Source of the DNA: DATKPE01 sp035524335
GTDB lineage: Bacteria > Bacteroidota > Ignavibacteria > UBA10030 > SZUA-254
Direction of reading: 5' to 3'
DNA length: 64,000 nucleotides
NCBI GenBank assembly: GCA_035524335.1
Contig: DATKPE010000029.1
Span: forward strand, 62,001 to 126,000
A model generated the notes under the pieces. It was not told where the DNA came from and made no database searches. It saw only the letters and a list, made by a program, of their open reading frames with translations. Positions 17,649-28,791 of this stretch are shown piece after piece (within the stretch, counting starts at the first letter, position 1; every line of letters begins with the position of its first letter). A program made the position numbers and the translations under genes.

Positions 17649-18347
17649 ATGAAAAGCATCCGCCGCATCGTCATACCGACACTGCTCTGCCTTGCTCTGT
17701 CGTCGGGCGCATTCCCGCAGGCATCTCTCGTGGTCCGGGAGGGGATGAATCTCGATTTCGGCCTCATTTACACCGGCCGCAAGTTCGTCAAAAACGTCAC
17801 CCTCCTGAACATCGGCGCCGACACGCTTGAGATTTCCAAGCTGAGCGCCTCGTGCGGCTGTACCGGAACCCTTCTCGGCCACGATAAAATAGCGCCCCGG
17901 GACAGCACGGTCCTGACGATCACCTTCAACTCATCCCGCTTCTCCGGCATTGTCGACAAAGCGGTCACCATGAACACCAACGATCCGACCCAGCCGAATG
18001 TCCGGATCGTGTTCACCGCGAACGTGGTGCGGGTCTTTGCCATCGACCCGGAATACATCGTCTTCCGGTCCACCCCGGACTCGTCCGTCACCGATACCGT
18101 ATCGATTCAGAACATCAGTTCCGGTCCGATCCGCATCCTCTCCGCGGAATCGACCTCCCCTCTCGTGAAACTCCAGATGGACAAGAAAGCCCTTGCCTCG
18201 GGAGAGACCCTCACTCTCCTGGCCACTTTTTCGGGCAAGGAACCCGGTACGACCCGGGGCAATATCAACATCCGGACCGACCAGGAAAATCTCCCCACCC
18301 TGGAGGTGCGGTTTTTCTCGCTCATCACCAGGCGGCCGACGCCCTGA
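17649..18347 (+). CDS. DUF1573 domain protein, exported (copy 2)
   Basis: 232 residues with signal peptide (LLCLALSSGAFPQ). Same architecture as the preceding gene: LDFGLIYTGRKFVKNVTL and SASCGCTGTLL in domain one, IQNISSGPIRILSAES in domain two. The conserved CGC of the family is kept in both copies, while the rest has diverged considerably, so the duplication is old. It shares the upstream promoter with copy 1 and precedes a thiolase by 34 bases. Function unknown; a dimer with copy 1 is a reasonable guess. Confidence 0.86.
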   Translation: MKSIRRIVIPTLLCLALSSGAFPQASLVVREGMNLDFGLIYTGRKFVKNVTLLNIGADTLEISKLSASCGCTGTLLGHDKIAPRDSTVLTITFNSSRFSGIVDKAVTMNTNDPTQPNVRIVFTANVVRVFAIDPEYIVFRSTPDSSVTDTVSIQNISSGPIRILSAESTSPLVKLQMDKKALASGETLTLLATFSGKEPGTTRGNINIRTDQENLPTLEVRFFSLITRRPTP

Positions 18348-18381
18348 GCGTCCCTCCCTCACCGGCGGGCAGATCCCGACG

Positions 18382-19584
18382 ATGAACTCCTTACGTCCCG
18401 ACGCGCTGATCCTCGCGGCAGTCCGCACCCCGGTAGGCAAATACCGCGGCCAGCTCAGCTCCGTCCGGCCTGATGACCTCAGTGCTGCCGTCATCAGCGC
18501 CCTCATCAGCACAACAGGCGTCCCTGCCGGACTGGTGGAGGATGTGATCTGGGGCTGTGCAAATCAGGCGGGTGAAGACAACCGGAATGTCGGCAGGATG
18601 GGGCTTCTGCTGGCCGGGCTTCCCGACAGCGTTCCCGGCGTCACCGTCAACAGGCTGTGCGGATCGAGTCTCGAAGCCGTCATCCAATGCGCCCGGGCTG
18701 TCTGGTCCGGCGACGCGGACCTGCTCATCGCGGGCGGCGTGGAGAGCATGAGCCGCGCCCCCTATTCGCTTCCGAAAAACCGGGACGGAAGCTTCGGCAA
18801 TCAGGTCGCTTATGATACCGCACTCGGGTGGCGCTACCCCAACCCCCGCATGAGCGCACGTTTTCCGCTTGAATCGATGGGTGAAACCGCCGAAAATATT
18901 GCAGAGCGGTACGGCATCACACGGGAGGAGCAGGACCGGTTTTCCCTCGCCAGCCACCGGAAAGCCGTCGACGCCGAAGATGCCGGAAAATTCAGGGAGG
19001 AGATCATCCCGGTCGAATCCGCCGAAGGGGGAACCGTTGCGCAGGACGAGGGGCCCCGGCGCGACACCTCGATGGAGAAACTCGCTCAGCTTCCTCCGAT
19101 ATTCAGAAAGAACGGGACCGTCACCGCGGGAAATTCTTCGGGACTGAATGACGGCGCCTCGGCACTTCTGATCGCCTCGGAAGCGACCGCCCGCAGGCTG
19201 AAGATCGAGCCGATGGCGCGCATTGCCGCGTCGGGAATTGCCGGCGTCGATCCGCGCTTCATGGGGCTCGGTCCGGTTCCCGCCACCCGGCTGGCTCTCC
19301 GGAAATCCGGCCTTGCAATGGGAGACATCGGGCTGGTGGAACTGAATGAGGCATTTGCGGCGCAATCTCTTGCGGTCGTCCGGGATCTCGGGATCGACGA
19401 GTCGGTTCTGAACGTCAACGGCGGGGCGATCGCACTCGGGCATCCGCTCGGCTGCAGCGGCGCCCGGATCCTGACGACGCTTGTCCATGAGATGAAGCGG
19501 CGCCGCACCCGTTACGGTCTGGCCACGATGTGCATCGGGGTCGGCCAGGGTATTTCGACGATCGTGGAAAACCTCCTCAGCTGA
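18382..19584 (+). CDS. Acetyl-CoA acyltransferase (thiolase)
   Basis: A 400-residue cytoplasmic thiolase that cleaves 3-oxoacyl-CoA with CoA to acetyl-CoA and a shortened acyl-CoA, or runs the reverse condensation. Active-site residues are Cys93 (VNRLCGSSLEAV), His354 (GAIALGHPLG) and Cys384 (MCIGVGQG). The start at 18382 (MNSLRPDALI) is chosen; an upstream in-frame ATG lies inside the DUF1573 gene. Proximity to the PaaA-like oxygenase and the 3-hydroxyacyl-CoA dehydrogenase suggests the last steps of one beta-oxidation route (PaaJ- or AtoB-like), though a DUF1573 pair stands between. Substrate length cannot be told from sequence. Confidence 0.92.
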   Translation: MNSLRPDALILAAVRTPVGKYRGQLSSVRPDDLSAAVISALISTTGVPAGLVEDVIWGCANQAGEDNRNVGRMGLLLAGLPDSVPGVTVNRLCGSSLEAVIQCARAVWSGDADLLIAGGVESMSRAPYSLPKNRDGSFGNQVAYDTALGWRYPNPRMSARFPLESMGETAENIAERYGITREEQDRFSLASHRKAVDAEDAGKFREEIIPVESAEGGTVAQDEGPRRDTSMEKLAQLPPIFRKNGTVTAGNSSGLNDGASALLIASEATARRLKIEPMARIAASGIAGVDPRFMGLGPVPATRLALRKSGLAMGDIGLVELNEAFAAQSLAVVRDLGIDESVLNVNGGAIALGHPLGCSGARILTTLVHEMKRRRTRYGLATMCIGVGQGISTIVENLLS

Positions 19585-19602
19585 TCCGCCTCCCGGCCGC
19601 TG

Positions 19603-21456
<1,854 letters not shown>

Positions 21457-21481
21457 CGGGTCGCCCGGGGGTGATGAGAGG

Positions 21482-21838
21482 TCAGAATGCGTTTTCGAGG
21501 TGAGTCACCGAGGTCGTGCCGCGACGGGAGGATACCGCGATGACGTCGAACCGGCACGACTGGTCGTCGAGATCGTGTTCGAAGAGATATCCTTCCGCGG
21601 TTTTCCGTATCTGGTTCTGTTTTTTCGGGGTCACGGCTTCCTCCGGCGCGCCGAACCGTGCGGTGCGCCGCGTTTTCACTTCCACAAAGACAAGGGTGCC
21701 TTCGAGAAGGGCGACGATATCGATTTCACCCCGCCCGAACCGGTAGTTCTGTCCGACGATACGATAGCCCTTTTTCCGCAAATAGTCAACCGCAATCGTT
21801 TCCCCCTTCCTGCCGAGACTGCTGGTCCGGTCCGGCAT
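21482..21838 (-). CDS. YraN/UPF0102 family nuclease-like protein
   Basis: A 118-residue protein of the UPF0102 family with the restriction-endonuclease-like core: GEIDIVALLEG then LVFVEVKTR (D40 and the E-x-K pair near 53-55), plus SSLGRKGETIAVDYL at the N-terminus. The biochemical role is unproven; a link to DNA repair or recombination is often proposed. The start at 21838 is chosen because its ATG overlaps the rnhB stop (TGATG); the frame is open to 21889 inside rnhB. The rnhB-yraN adjacency is seen in many bacteria and supports both calls. Confidence 0.9.
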   Translation of the reverse strand: MPDRTSSLGRKGETIAVDYLRKKGYRIVGQNYRFGRGEIDIVALLEGTLVFVEVKTRRTARFGAPEEAVTPKKQNQIRKTAEGYLFEHDLDDQSCRFDVIAVSSRRGTTSVTHLENAF

Positions 21839-22440
21839 CAGGAAGCATCCTTCCCGGGCATCCGGAAGGATCTCCGGTGAATCTCGCACGGTCCGTATTT
21901 TTTGAGGGCGGCAAGATGTTCCGGTGTGCCGTATCCCTTGTGACGGGCGAAGCCGTAGACCGGGAATCGCCTGTCATACTCGACCATGATGCGGTCGCGC
22001 GTGACTTTGGCGATAATGGATGCGGCGGCGATGGTATAACATTTCGCATCCCCGTCGATGATCGGGGTCGAAGGGATGGAGCCGCCGTCGAACCGCGGTC
22101 CGTCCACCAGAAGGTGGTCGGGGATCAGCGACAGGCCGTCGACGGCATCTCTCATGGCCTTCATCGTCGCCTGGAAAATGTTGAGCCGGTCGATGTCGTC
22201 ATGCGGAACGATGCCGATCCCGATGCTGAGCGCACCGCCGCGGATGAGGTCGAAGAGCCGTTCCCGTTCCCGCGCCGTGAGCTTTTTTGAATCGTCGACC
22301 CCGTCGATGCCCCCGTCCTCCGGAAAAATCACGGCCGCGGCAACGACCGGTCCGGCCAGCGGACCTCTCCCCGCCTCGTCGATCCCGGCGATGAACCGTC
22401 TGCCCGCCGCCCAGTGCCGCCGTTCGAATTCCAGGTCCAC
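21838..22440 (-). CDS. rnhB: Ribonuclease HII
   Basis: A 200-residue enzyme that cuts the RNA strand of RNA-DNA hybrids, notably at single ribonucleotides in DNA. The N-terminal signature GIDEAGRGPLAGPVV carries the first catalytic pair D21-E22, and VDDSKKLTARER and HLLVDGPRF are further family blocks. The start is GTG at 22440 with AAGGGA a few bases upstream. It sits between the BamA/TamA-like gene (9 bases) and yraN (1-base overlap). Confidence 0.95.
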   Translation of the reverse strand: MDLEFERRHWAAGRRFIAGIDEAGRGPLAGPVVAAAVIFPEDGGIDGVDDSKKLTARERERLFDLIRGGALSIGIGIVPHDDIDRLNIFQATMKAMRDAVDGLSLIPDHLLVDGPRFDGGSIPSTPIIDGDAKCYTIAAASIIAKVTRDRIMVEYDRRFPVYGFARHKGYGTPEHLAALKKYGPCEIHRRSFRMPGKDAS

Positions 22441-22449
22441 AGGTTTCCC

Positions 22450-24177
22450 TTAGAAATGGTTCAACAGGCCGATGTGAAGCTTCCCCTCGGCGAAACTCTC
22501 CCCCTTTCCGAAGGCAAGGATAACGGTAAGAAAACCGATCGGCGAATCGGTCCGTATTCCTGCACCGTAACCGTACTGCATGCTGTTCATCGTACCGCCG
22601 CCCGAGCCGACCGCCGGAGGAAGGGAGGTGAACCCGAGGTCAAACAGGACAAAAAGATGCGACCTGCGTTCCGGCACGAATCTGTATTCCGTATTGATCC
22701 AGGCGACCCGGCTTCCGATCAGTTCGTTTTCGTTGTATCCCCTGATCGTGGACGCCCCTCCCAGGCGGAAATAATCTTCGGGACCGAGCGCGCTCCCTTC
22801 GATCTGCCGCCCGTGAATACCTGCCATGAAAACCTGCCGGGGGATCGTCTCACGGAATAGCTCTGCGTCGACCGTCATCGTCTGAACGAGATTGGATACC
22901 TGCCCGTCCGGCGAAACCGCATAGAGTTTCTTTGTTCCGATGAGATAGGAGGATCCGTACATGAACCCGCCGGTCGGACTGACCGGATCGTTGCGGCTGT
23001 CGAACTGGAGGGAGAGTCCGAAACTGATCGTCCTGCTGGCGGCGACCGGCTGAACGGCAAGGGTGCTCGAAGGGATGACGAGCGTATGCGTCATGAAACC
23101 GCCGAAACGGAGAAACTGATTGAAGGTGACGTCGGCATGCCCTTCCACGGTCCGCCGGACATAGGTGGAATCCTGCTGACGCTGATTGAGTCCTCCGCTT
23201 ATCCCGATCGGATAACCGAAAATCCACGGCTCGCTGTAAAAAAGTCTGATATCCTGCGACGAAAAATCGTCTCTCTGCCAGAGGATATCCATCTTCCGTC
23301 CTGTTCCGAAGAGGTTGCCCATGCCGATGTGGACATACCCGGAGGTCGAACCGCCGTTCGCCGGGGTGTACCCCGCGATGGCGTCGAACGTGCTGGTGTT
23401 TGCCTCGGTTACCCGCAGGAGGAGCCCGCCTCCCGCGGAATCGTAAAAGAGTTCGGCCGGCTGGACCGAGGCAAACAGGCCGGTCCGCATGAGAAGCGAC
23501 GGAATATCCTTCACTTTCTCCTCGTCGTAGCGCTCGTGCGGACCGATCCGGAGCTCACGGAGAATGACCCCCGGCGCGGTTTCCGTGTTACCCGATATCC
23601 GGATCTGATCGATGTCGATGAGCCTCCCCTCGTCAATTCCCAGGAAGACGGTGACGCCGCCGGGCCCCCCCCGCTGTCCGAACTTTAGCGAATCGACGGT
23701 CACTGCCGCGAAGGGATATCCCGCAGAAGCATAGAGGGTAACGAGGGCAGTGATCTCCTCTTCGAGCCTCTGCTGGGAAAAATACATTCCCTCCCCGGGA
23801 CGGAAGATGGCGGAAACCGTGTCACCTCCGAATGCCCCTGCGCCCCGGGCCTCCACGGTGTCGACGGTGTATCTGAGCCCTTCCCGAATCTGATATCTGA
23901 GACCGATCGCGATGCTGTCGGATCCGGCGGGAAACTGTTCGTATGCGACGGAGGCATTCAGCCACCCGGCCGCCCGATAGAATTTTTCGAGGCGCTCACA
24001 CTCCCGGTGGAGTTCGGAGGATGTCGCCACAGAGCCCGGTTTCAGCAGAATGACGCCGAGCAATTCGTCCGGAGTGAAGGCGGCGTTGCCGCTGAACGTG
24101 ACGGATGCGATGCGGGAAGGTGAAGCGCAGAGGGTCAGCGGGCATAGGAGACATACGATAAAGATCCGGAATCGCAT
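22450..24177 (-). CDS. BamA/TamA family outer-membrane protein
   Basis: 575 residues with signal peptide (IFIVCLLCPLTLCA). Residues ~20-270 contain POTRA-type repeats (IASVTFSGNAAFTPDELLGV; IDQIRISGNTETAPGVILRE), and the C-terminal ~300 residues form an Omp85 beta-barrel with LGGASTIRGYNENE resembling the RGY lid-lock motif and a terminal Phe. At this length it has fewer POTRA repeats than BamA (~800 residues), so a TamA-like or patatin-free Omp85 protein is more likely. The start at 24177 (MRFRIFIV) avoids an N-terminal extension. It follows the GWxTD gene by 11 bases, suggesting a joint role in the envelope. Confidence 0.87.
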   Translation of the reverse strand: MRFRIFIVCLLCPLTLCASPSRIASVTFSGNAAFTPDELLGVILLKPGSVATSSELHRECERLEKFYRAAGWLNASVAYEQFPAGSDSIAIGLRYQIREGLRYTVDTVEARGAGAFGGDTVSAIFRPGEGMYFSQQRLEEEITALVTLYASAGYPFAAVTVDSLKFGQRGGPGGVTVFLGIDEGRLIDIDQIRISGNTETAPGVILRELRIGPHERYDEEKVKDIPSLLMRTGLFASVQPAELFYDSAGGGLLLRVTEANTSTFDAIAGYTPANGGSTSGYVHIGMGNLFGTGRKMDILWQRDDFSSQDIRLFYSEPWIFGYPIGISGGLNQRQQDSTYVRRTVEGHADVTFNQFLRFGGFMTHTLVIPSSTLAVQPVAASRTISFGLSLQFDSRNDPVSPTGGFMYGSSYLIGTKKLYAVSPDGQVSNLVQTMTVDAELFRETIPRQVFMAGIHGRQIEGSALGPEDYFRLGGASTIRGYNENELIGSRVAWINTEYRFVPERRSHLFVLFDLGFTSLPPAVGSGGGTMNSMQYGYGAGIRTDSPIGFLTVILAFGKGESFAEGKLHIGLLNHF

Positions 24178-24188
24178 TGCCGGTCCTT

Positions 24189-25493
24189 TTACCGGGCTCT
24201 CGGTCTCCAGACATCCCACAGCGGATTCTGGAGGCGGTAATCGCCGAAGCCGGTTGCATCGATGAACACGAATTCACGGTTCTGCTCGTAATAGCTCCAG
24301 ATCTCATACGGCTTGGTATCGACTTCGAACGGGTGCCGCTCGATGTTGCTCGGCTCGCCGAAAATGATGTAGATCATTCCCATATCGGTTTTCCAGCCGT
24401 CGAGATAATGACTGAAATGATGATTGGCATAGGCAACACGCGCGTAGTATTCATCCATCATTTCATTGGTTTCGGATGCCGGGTTCGGATTCCGGCGTTT
24501 CCAGAAAGCCTGGAAGAGACGACGTTTTTCTTCCGTGGGAGCTTCACGCATCCTGTCGATCGTATCCTTGTCGGCAATGTACTGCAGTTGCTCGACCGCC
24601 AGATTCAGGTCGGATATGGAACCCGGCATGCCCCGCCATCGGACGGAAAATGATTTGACCGCTGATGCCCGGCTGCCGTCACCGGTCTGGAGCACACCCC
24701 CGCGCAGGGGGTAACAGTCGACCACCGCGGCATACTCACCCGTCGTGAACGAGGTGTCGCGGATCGGAAAGATGACCGATTTCCGGGCTCCGTCGAGCCA
24801 TACGTTCAGCGTATCGCGGCGGATCGGTTCTCCGACTGTGCCCCGGATGGTTCCGACGACTGCGATGCTTTCGGGGGACGCCCGGTTGTAGGCTTCGAAG
24901 AAGACAGTCACCCCCTTGCGTCCGTCTCCGATGGTCGCCGCGACATTGGGCGAAAGGACCTTTTTACCCGTGGAGGTATCCACATCGTTGACGAGCATGA
25001 GGTCGCTGATCGCGAACGGCCCCGCCAGAAGATCGCGGTAGGAATACTTCCGTTTGACCTGGGAGGATTTTTTCGTTTCCGCATCGGTGACCTGCACATT
25101 GATTTCATATACGCCGGGCTGGAGGCTGATCGATTTCTGGCTCAGCTTCGCGACATGCGGCGAAATCGATTCATCGAAGCTCCGGGTCTCCGCCGTCTCA
25201 TCCCACTCACGCTCATCGACCAGTTTCTCCGTCGAATCGTGGATATCGAGGCTGATCTGGTATTTCGCCCTGAAGACATCCCCCTGCTTCAGGAACCGGA
25301 TCGATTCGTACGGCACCTCGATGTAGATATCGACCTTCTGCTCGTTACCGCGGGGGGTGAGAAATCCGAAGAGATCGACCGATATTCTGGGCACATCGGT
25401 AACCGGCCCGGCAATCATATCGGCCTGGCGGCCGGCGCACCGGCCGCTGACGATCACTGCAAGAAATACCGGGAATAAAAGATATCTGCGCAT
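24189..25493 (-). CDS. GWxTD domain-containing exported protein
   Basis: 434 residues, N-terminal signal-like segment with a Cys at residue ~19 (VSGRCAGRQ) that could be a lipoprotein site, though the lipobox is imperfect. The diagnostic domain is C-terminal: DGWKTDMGMIYIIFGEPSNI followed by PYEIWSYY and REFVFID. The central ~200 residues are beta-rich. GWxTD proteins occur in FCB bacteria, Acidobacteria and relatives with no established function. The ribosome site AGGAG lies 5 bases before the ATG and directly after the CGCGTTAACGCG palindrome. Its neighbour on the 3' side is an Omp85 protein, which hints at outer-membrane assembly or secretion. Confidence 0.88.
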   Translation of the reverse strand: MRRYLLFPVFLAVIVSGRCAGRQADMIAGPVTDVPRISVDLFGFLTPRGNEQKVDIYIEVPYESIRFLKQGDVFRAKYQISLDIHDSTEKLVDEREWDETAETRSFDESISPHVAKLSQKSISLQPGVYEINVQVTDAETKKSSQVKRKYSYRDLLAGPFAISDLMLVNDVDTSTGKKVLSPNVAATIGDGRKGVTVFFEAYNRASPESIAVVGTIRGTVGEPIRRDTLNVWLDGARKSVIFPIRDTSFTTGEYAAVVDCYPLRGGVLQTGDGSRASAVKSFSVRWRGMPGSISDLNLAVEQLQYIADKDTIDRMREAPTEEKRRLFQAFWKRRNPNPASETNEMMDEYYARVAYANHHFSHYLDGWKTDMGMIYIIFGEPSNIERHPFEVDTKPYEIWSYYEQNREFVFIDATGFGDYRLQNPLWDVWRPRAR

Positions 25494-25505
25494 ACAACTC
25501 CTGTA

Positions 25506-25517
25506 CGCGTTAACGCG
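25506..25517. repeat. 12-bp perfect palindrome CGCGTTAACGCG
   Basis: It overlaps the rimO stop codon and stands immediately before the ribosome site of the GWxTD gene. It shares the core GCGTTAACGC with the palindrome at 2830-2841. Confidence 0.3.
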
Positions 25518-26841
25518 ACGATGCCTGACGCTGTCCCGTCCCCCGCCCAGCGACGGCGGCAGGCCGTGCGGAAAGATCGTGCGCCGCGGCGTCCGTAATG
25601 GTACAGTCGAGCAGTGTTCCGGGAGACAGCGGCGCGCCGGCGGTCACGATCACCTCATTGTCAATTTCCGGGGCGTCGGCTTCCGTCCGTCCGGTGCCGC
25701 CGGTCGCGGTGCGTTCATCGATCATGATCTTCATATCCGATCCGATCAGCCGTTTGTTATTTTCGAGGGCGATCGACTCCTGGAGCGCCATGATCTCCAT
25801 CCGGCGCCGTTCCTTTTCCTCGGCGGGCACCGGATCCCCGAGGGGATAGGCCGACGTCCCTTCTTCCGGCGAATACTCAAACACGCCGAGCCGGTCGAAG
25901 CGCATCGCGGCGACAAACTCCATCAGCTCCCCGAATTCCCGCTCCCCCTCCCCGGGATAACCGACAATGAGCGTTGTCCGGAGCGTGACGCCGGGAATGC
26001 GATCCCGAATCGTCTGGATCAGTTTTCTCAGTGATGCACCGGTGATGCCGCGTTTCATCGAGGTCAGAAGGGCATCGGAACAATGCTGTACCGGCATGTC
26101 GAGATATTTGCAGATGGTGCTCTGCGAGGCAATCACGTCGAGCACCTCGGGAGGAAAACCTGCCGGGAAGGCATACATCAGGCGGATCCAGTCGATCCCC
26201 TCCACCTCGCTCAGGCGTCGCAGGAGATCTGCGAGTGTGCGCCGTCCGGTGAGATCGAGCCCATAGTAGGTGCTGTCCTGCGCGATGATGCTCAGTTCCC
26301 TGACGCCGAGCAGGGCGAGGCGTTCGGCTTCCCGCACGACCCGTTCGGCCGGCTTGCTGACATGCCGGCCGCGCATCTGCGGTATGGCGCAGAACGAGCA
26401 GGGCCGGTCGCATCCTTCGGAGATCTTCAGATAGGCAAAATGCCGGGGGGTCGAGAGCATCCGTTCTCCCACCAGCTCATGCCGGTAGGTCCCGCCGATC
26501 GCCTCGATGACCTGATCGGGCCGGTTGGCGCCGACGACGGCGTCGATGCCGGGCAGTTCCCGGCGCAGATCGTCCGCGTACCGTTCCGAAAGACATCCGA
26601 TGACGATGACCCTGCCGATCCTTCCCTCCTCCTTGAGCCTGAGGGCATGGCAGATGGTATCGATCGATTCCTGTTTTGCCGCCTCGATGAAGCCGCAGGT
26701 ATTTATGACCGCCGTCTGGGCATCCTCGCCGTCAGCCGCGAAGGTGAAGTTATTCTCCGCGAGCTGGCGCATCAGTACCTCGGAGTCGACTGTGTTTTTT
26801 GAACATCCGAGAGTGATGAGCTTGATCTGCTTCGAAGGCAT
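25510..26841 (-). CDS. rimO: Ribosomal protein S12 methylthiotransferase
   Basis: A 443-residue radical SAM methylthiotransferase that modifies an aspartate of ribosomal protein S12. The N-terminal MTTase domain has cysteines in ITLGCSKNTVDSE, NTCGFIEAAKQES and GCLSERY, which bind the second [4Fe-4S] cluster. The radical SAM cluster is CDRPCSFCAIPQMRG (CxxxCxxC). A C-terminal TRAM domain follows. SKNTVDSE and the overall length distinguish RimO from MiaB (tRNA). It overlaps the palindrome before the GWxTD gene and follows cdsA after 9 bases. Confidence 0.95.
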   Translation of the reverse strand: MPSKQIKLITLGCSKNTVDSEVLMRQLAENNFTFAADGEDAQTAVINTCGFIEAAKQESIDTICHALRLKEEGRIGRVIVIGCLSERYADDLRRELPGIDAVVGANRPDQVIEAIGGTYRHELVGERMLSTPRHFAYLKISEGCDRPCSFCAIPQMRGRHVSKPAERVVREAERLALLGVRELSIIAQDSTYYGLDLTGRRTLADLLRRLSEVEGIDWIRLMYAFPAGFPPEVLDVIASQSTICKYLDMPVQHCSDALLTSMKRGITGASLRKLIQTIRDRIPGVTLRTTLIVGYPGEGEREFGELMEFVAAMRFDRLGVFEYSPEEGTSAYPLGDPVPAEEKERRRMEIMALQESIALENNKRLIGSDMKIMIDERTATGGTGRTEADAPEIDNEVIVTAGAPLSPGTLLDCTITDAAAHDLSARPAAVAGRGTGQRQASSR

Positions 26842-26850
26842 CGGGATCCG

Positions 26851-27798
26851 TCAGGTGAAAAGAATGTAATCGAGATAAAGATACACACAGGGCGCCACTA
26901 AAAGCAAACTGTCGAACCGGTCGAATGCCCCGCCGTGACCGGGAATCAGCGACGATGAATCCTTCACACCGGCATCGCGCTTGAGCAGAGACTCCGCCAG
27001 ATCGCCAAGCTGGCCGATGGTGCCGACGATCGCCCCGATGAGGAGGGCTCCCGAAAGCGGAAGATAGGGCAGAACAAGAGCCCGCGCGGCCGCCGCGCTG
27101 AGAAGCGCCGCGATGAATCCGGCGATCGCACCCTCCCAGCTTTTATTCGGGCTCACCCGCGGATAAAGCTTGTGCCGTCCGGCGGCGGACCCGACATGAA
27201 ATGCGGCGGTGTCGCAGATCCAGATCGTCGCGAAGACCGAAATCACCGTGTACCCGCCCCAGCGGTAGATAGCCGCGTGCACCGCAGGATCGTGCAGAGC
27301 GGAGGCGTCGGCAAAATACCGCAGAACGGGGAAATCCTCCGGGAGGAACACCTCCCGTATGCCGATGAATGTCCCGAAGAACAGGGGGATGTAGAGGAGT
27401 CCGAACAGCGTCGTGCCGAGATTGAGAATGGCAGATCCACCGTTCCGGAACAGCTCGATCAGTGTCAGAACGACGACCGTGATGAGAAGGATGATGATCA
27501 GCAGCTGGGACTGCGACGGGAACGGAATCGCCACCCCGGCGTGATCGAACAGACCGGTGAGCCAGTATCTCAGTTTAACGTGGTAGAACGAAATATTGAT
27601 GAAAAACCCGGCGATCAGGCCGGGAAAGACGAGCGGACGCGCCCCCTTTGCGGCGGCGAGGCGGAAGTATTCATGCAGTGCCACCCCCGAGATGACGATG
27701 ACGAACGCGGCGAACGGCAGGCCGCCCGTCATGCAGAGCCAGATAATCACCGGTATCGCCACGACGGCTGTTCCGATGCGTTGTGCCAGATTGCTCAC
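26851..27798 (-). CDS. cdsA: Phosphatidate cytidylyltransferase
   Basis: A 315-residue inner-membrane enzyme making CDP-diacylglycerol from CTP and phosphatidic acid, the branch point of phospholipid synthesis. The CdsA signature is complete: KRDAGVKDSSSLIPGHGGAF followed by DRFD near the C-terminus, and VSPNKSWEGAIAGF precedes it. About eight hydrophobic helices are present. The start is GTG at 27798 with AAGGAAA upstream. Together with plsY and gpsA elsewhere in the window it gives three steps of phospholipid synthesis. Confidence 0.95.
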   Translation of the reverse strand: MSNLAQRIGTAVVAIPVIIWLCMTGGLPFAAFVIVISGVALHEYFRLAAAKGARPLVFPGLIAGFFINISFYHVKLRYWLTGLFDHAGVAIPFPSQSQLLIIILLITVVVLTLIELFRNGGSAILNLGTTLFGLLYIPLFFGTFIGIREVFLPEDFPVLRYFADASALHDPAVHAAIYRWGGYTVISVFATIWICDTAAFHVGSAAGRHKLYPRVSPNKSWEGAIAGFIAALLSAAAARALVLPYLPLSGALLIGAIVGTIGQLGDLAESLLKRDAGVKDSSSLIPGHGGAFDRFDSLLLVAPCVYLYLDYILFT

Positions 27799-27819
27799 GG
27801 TGTTTTCCTTTGCGGTGGG

Positions 27820-28791
27820 TTAATGCTGATCAGAACCCTGTTCGTCCGGCTGTGCCGCATGAAGAGCCTTCGACAGGGAGAGAAAATAGAGCGTCGAAAC
27901 AAGAAACAGAACCCCGAAAAACCAGAAAATCACAAGGAGCGGACCTGTGGGGAGATGCTCCGGCTCCTTCGCTCCGATGACCCCGTTGTCCATCCCGAGG
28001 TACACCATGATGCACGCATACAGATTATTGTAAAAATGCGCGGCGACCGAAATCCACAGGCTTCTGCCGTAGGTGCGGAGAAATCCGAGATATACGCCGA
28101 GAACTGCAAGCGGTATGAATTCGAAGGGATTCAGATGAAATCCGGCAAAAATGATTCCCCCGAGAATGATCGCATACACCGGCCCGATCTGAAGCTCAAA
28201 ACTCCTCTGGATAAGACCCCGGAAGAAGAATTCCTCCACAAGCGCCGGCACCACGGCAATGATCAGGATGACGAGCAGGAATTCTCCGGCCGTGTGGGTG
28301 GTCACGAGCAGTTTTGTCAGCTGTTCGATCGCCTCCTTCAGCTGATCCAGAATTCCCTGCAGTTCCGGCGGAAGCTGGATCCGGTCCTGGAAGACGAGGT
28401 AGACCTGAAGCATCTGCTGGAGTGAAATGATGCCGATCAGCGGCACGAGGAGCAGGCGGAGTTCCGGCCGGCGAAGCTGGAGAAAGGCCTTCGGCTCACG
28501 CGTCGCGAGCCTCGTCAGGGCAATGGCGGGGAGCAGAACCAGGCAGACCTGGGCAAGCCCGGTGATGATCCGCAGACCTGTGACGCTCTCCGCGGACGGG
28601 GTTTGTCCGAAGAGAAACAGGGAGATGACCCCGCCCACGATCTGGTAGGTAATGAAGACAACGGCGAGGCAGAGGGCGGCAAAAAGGATCGGAGGAATAC
28701 CGTGCCGTTCAATGAACGGCGGAACGGGATATATCGTCCCGACCGGCTCGCGCCCCTCTTCCGCCCCGTTCCCGGGCTGATCTCCGTTCAT
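27820..28791 (-). CDS. CPBP (CAAX/Abi) family intramembrane metalloprotease
   Basis: 323 residues, seven to eight hydrophobic helices. The CPBP motifs are VEEFFFRGLIQRSF (EExxxR), FAGFHLNPFEFIPLAVLG (FxxxH) and SVAAHFYNN (third His). Bacterial members include bacteriocin-immunity and protein-processing proteases; the substrate is unknown. The start at 28791 (MNGDQPGNG) is chosen because its ATG overlaps the stop of the upstream gene (ATGA); the frame is open ~97 codons further but only as a shadow. It precedes cdsA by 21 bases. Confidence 0.9.
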   Translation of the reverse strand: MNGDQPGNGAEEGREPVGTIYPVPPFIERHGIPPILFAALCLAVVFITYQIVGGVISLFLFGQTPSAESVTGLRIITGLAQVCLVLLPAIALTRLATREPKAFLQLRRPELRLLLVPLIGIISLQQMLQVYLVFQDRIQLPPELQGILDQLKEAIEQLTKLLVTTHTAGEFLLVILIIAVVPALVEEFFFRGLIQRSFELQIGPVYAIILGGIIFAGFHLNPFEFIPLAVLGVYLGFLRTYGRSLWISVAAHFYNNLYACIMVYLGMDNGVIGAKEPEHLPTGPLLVIFWFFGVLFLVSTLYFLSLSKALHAAQPDEQGSDQH

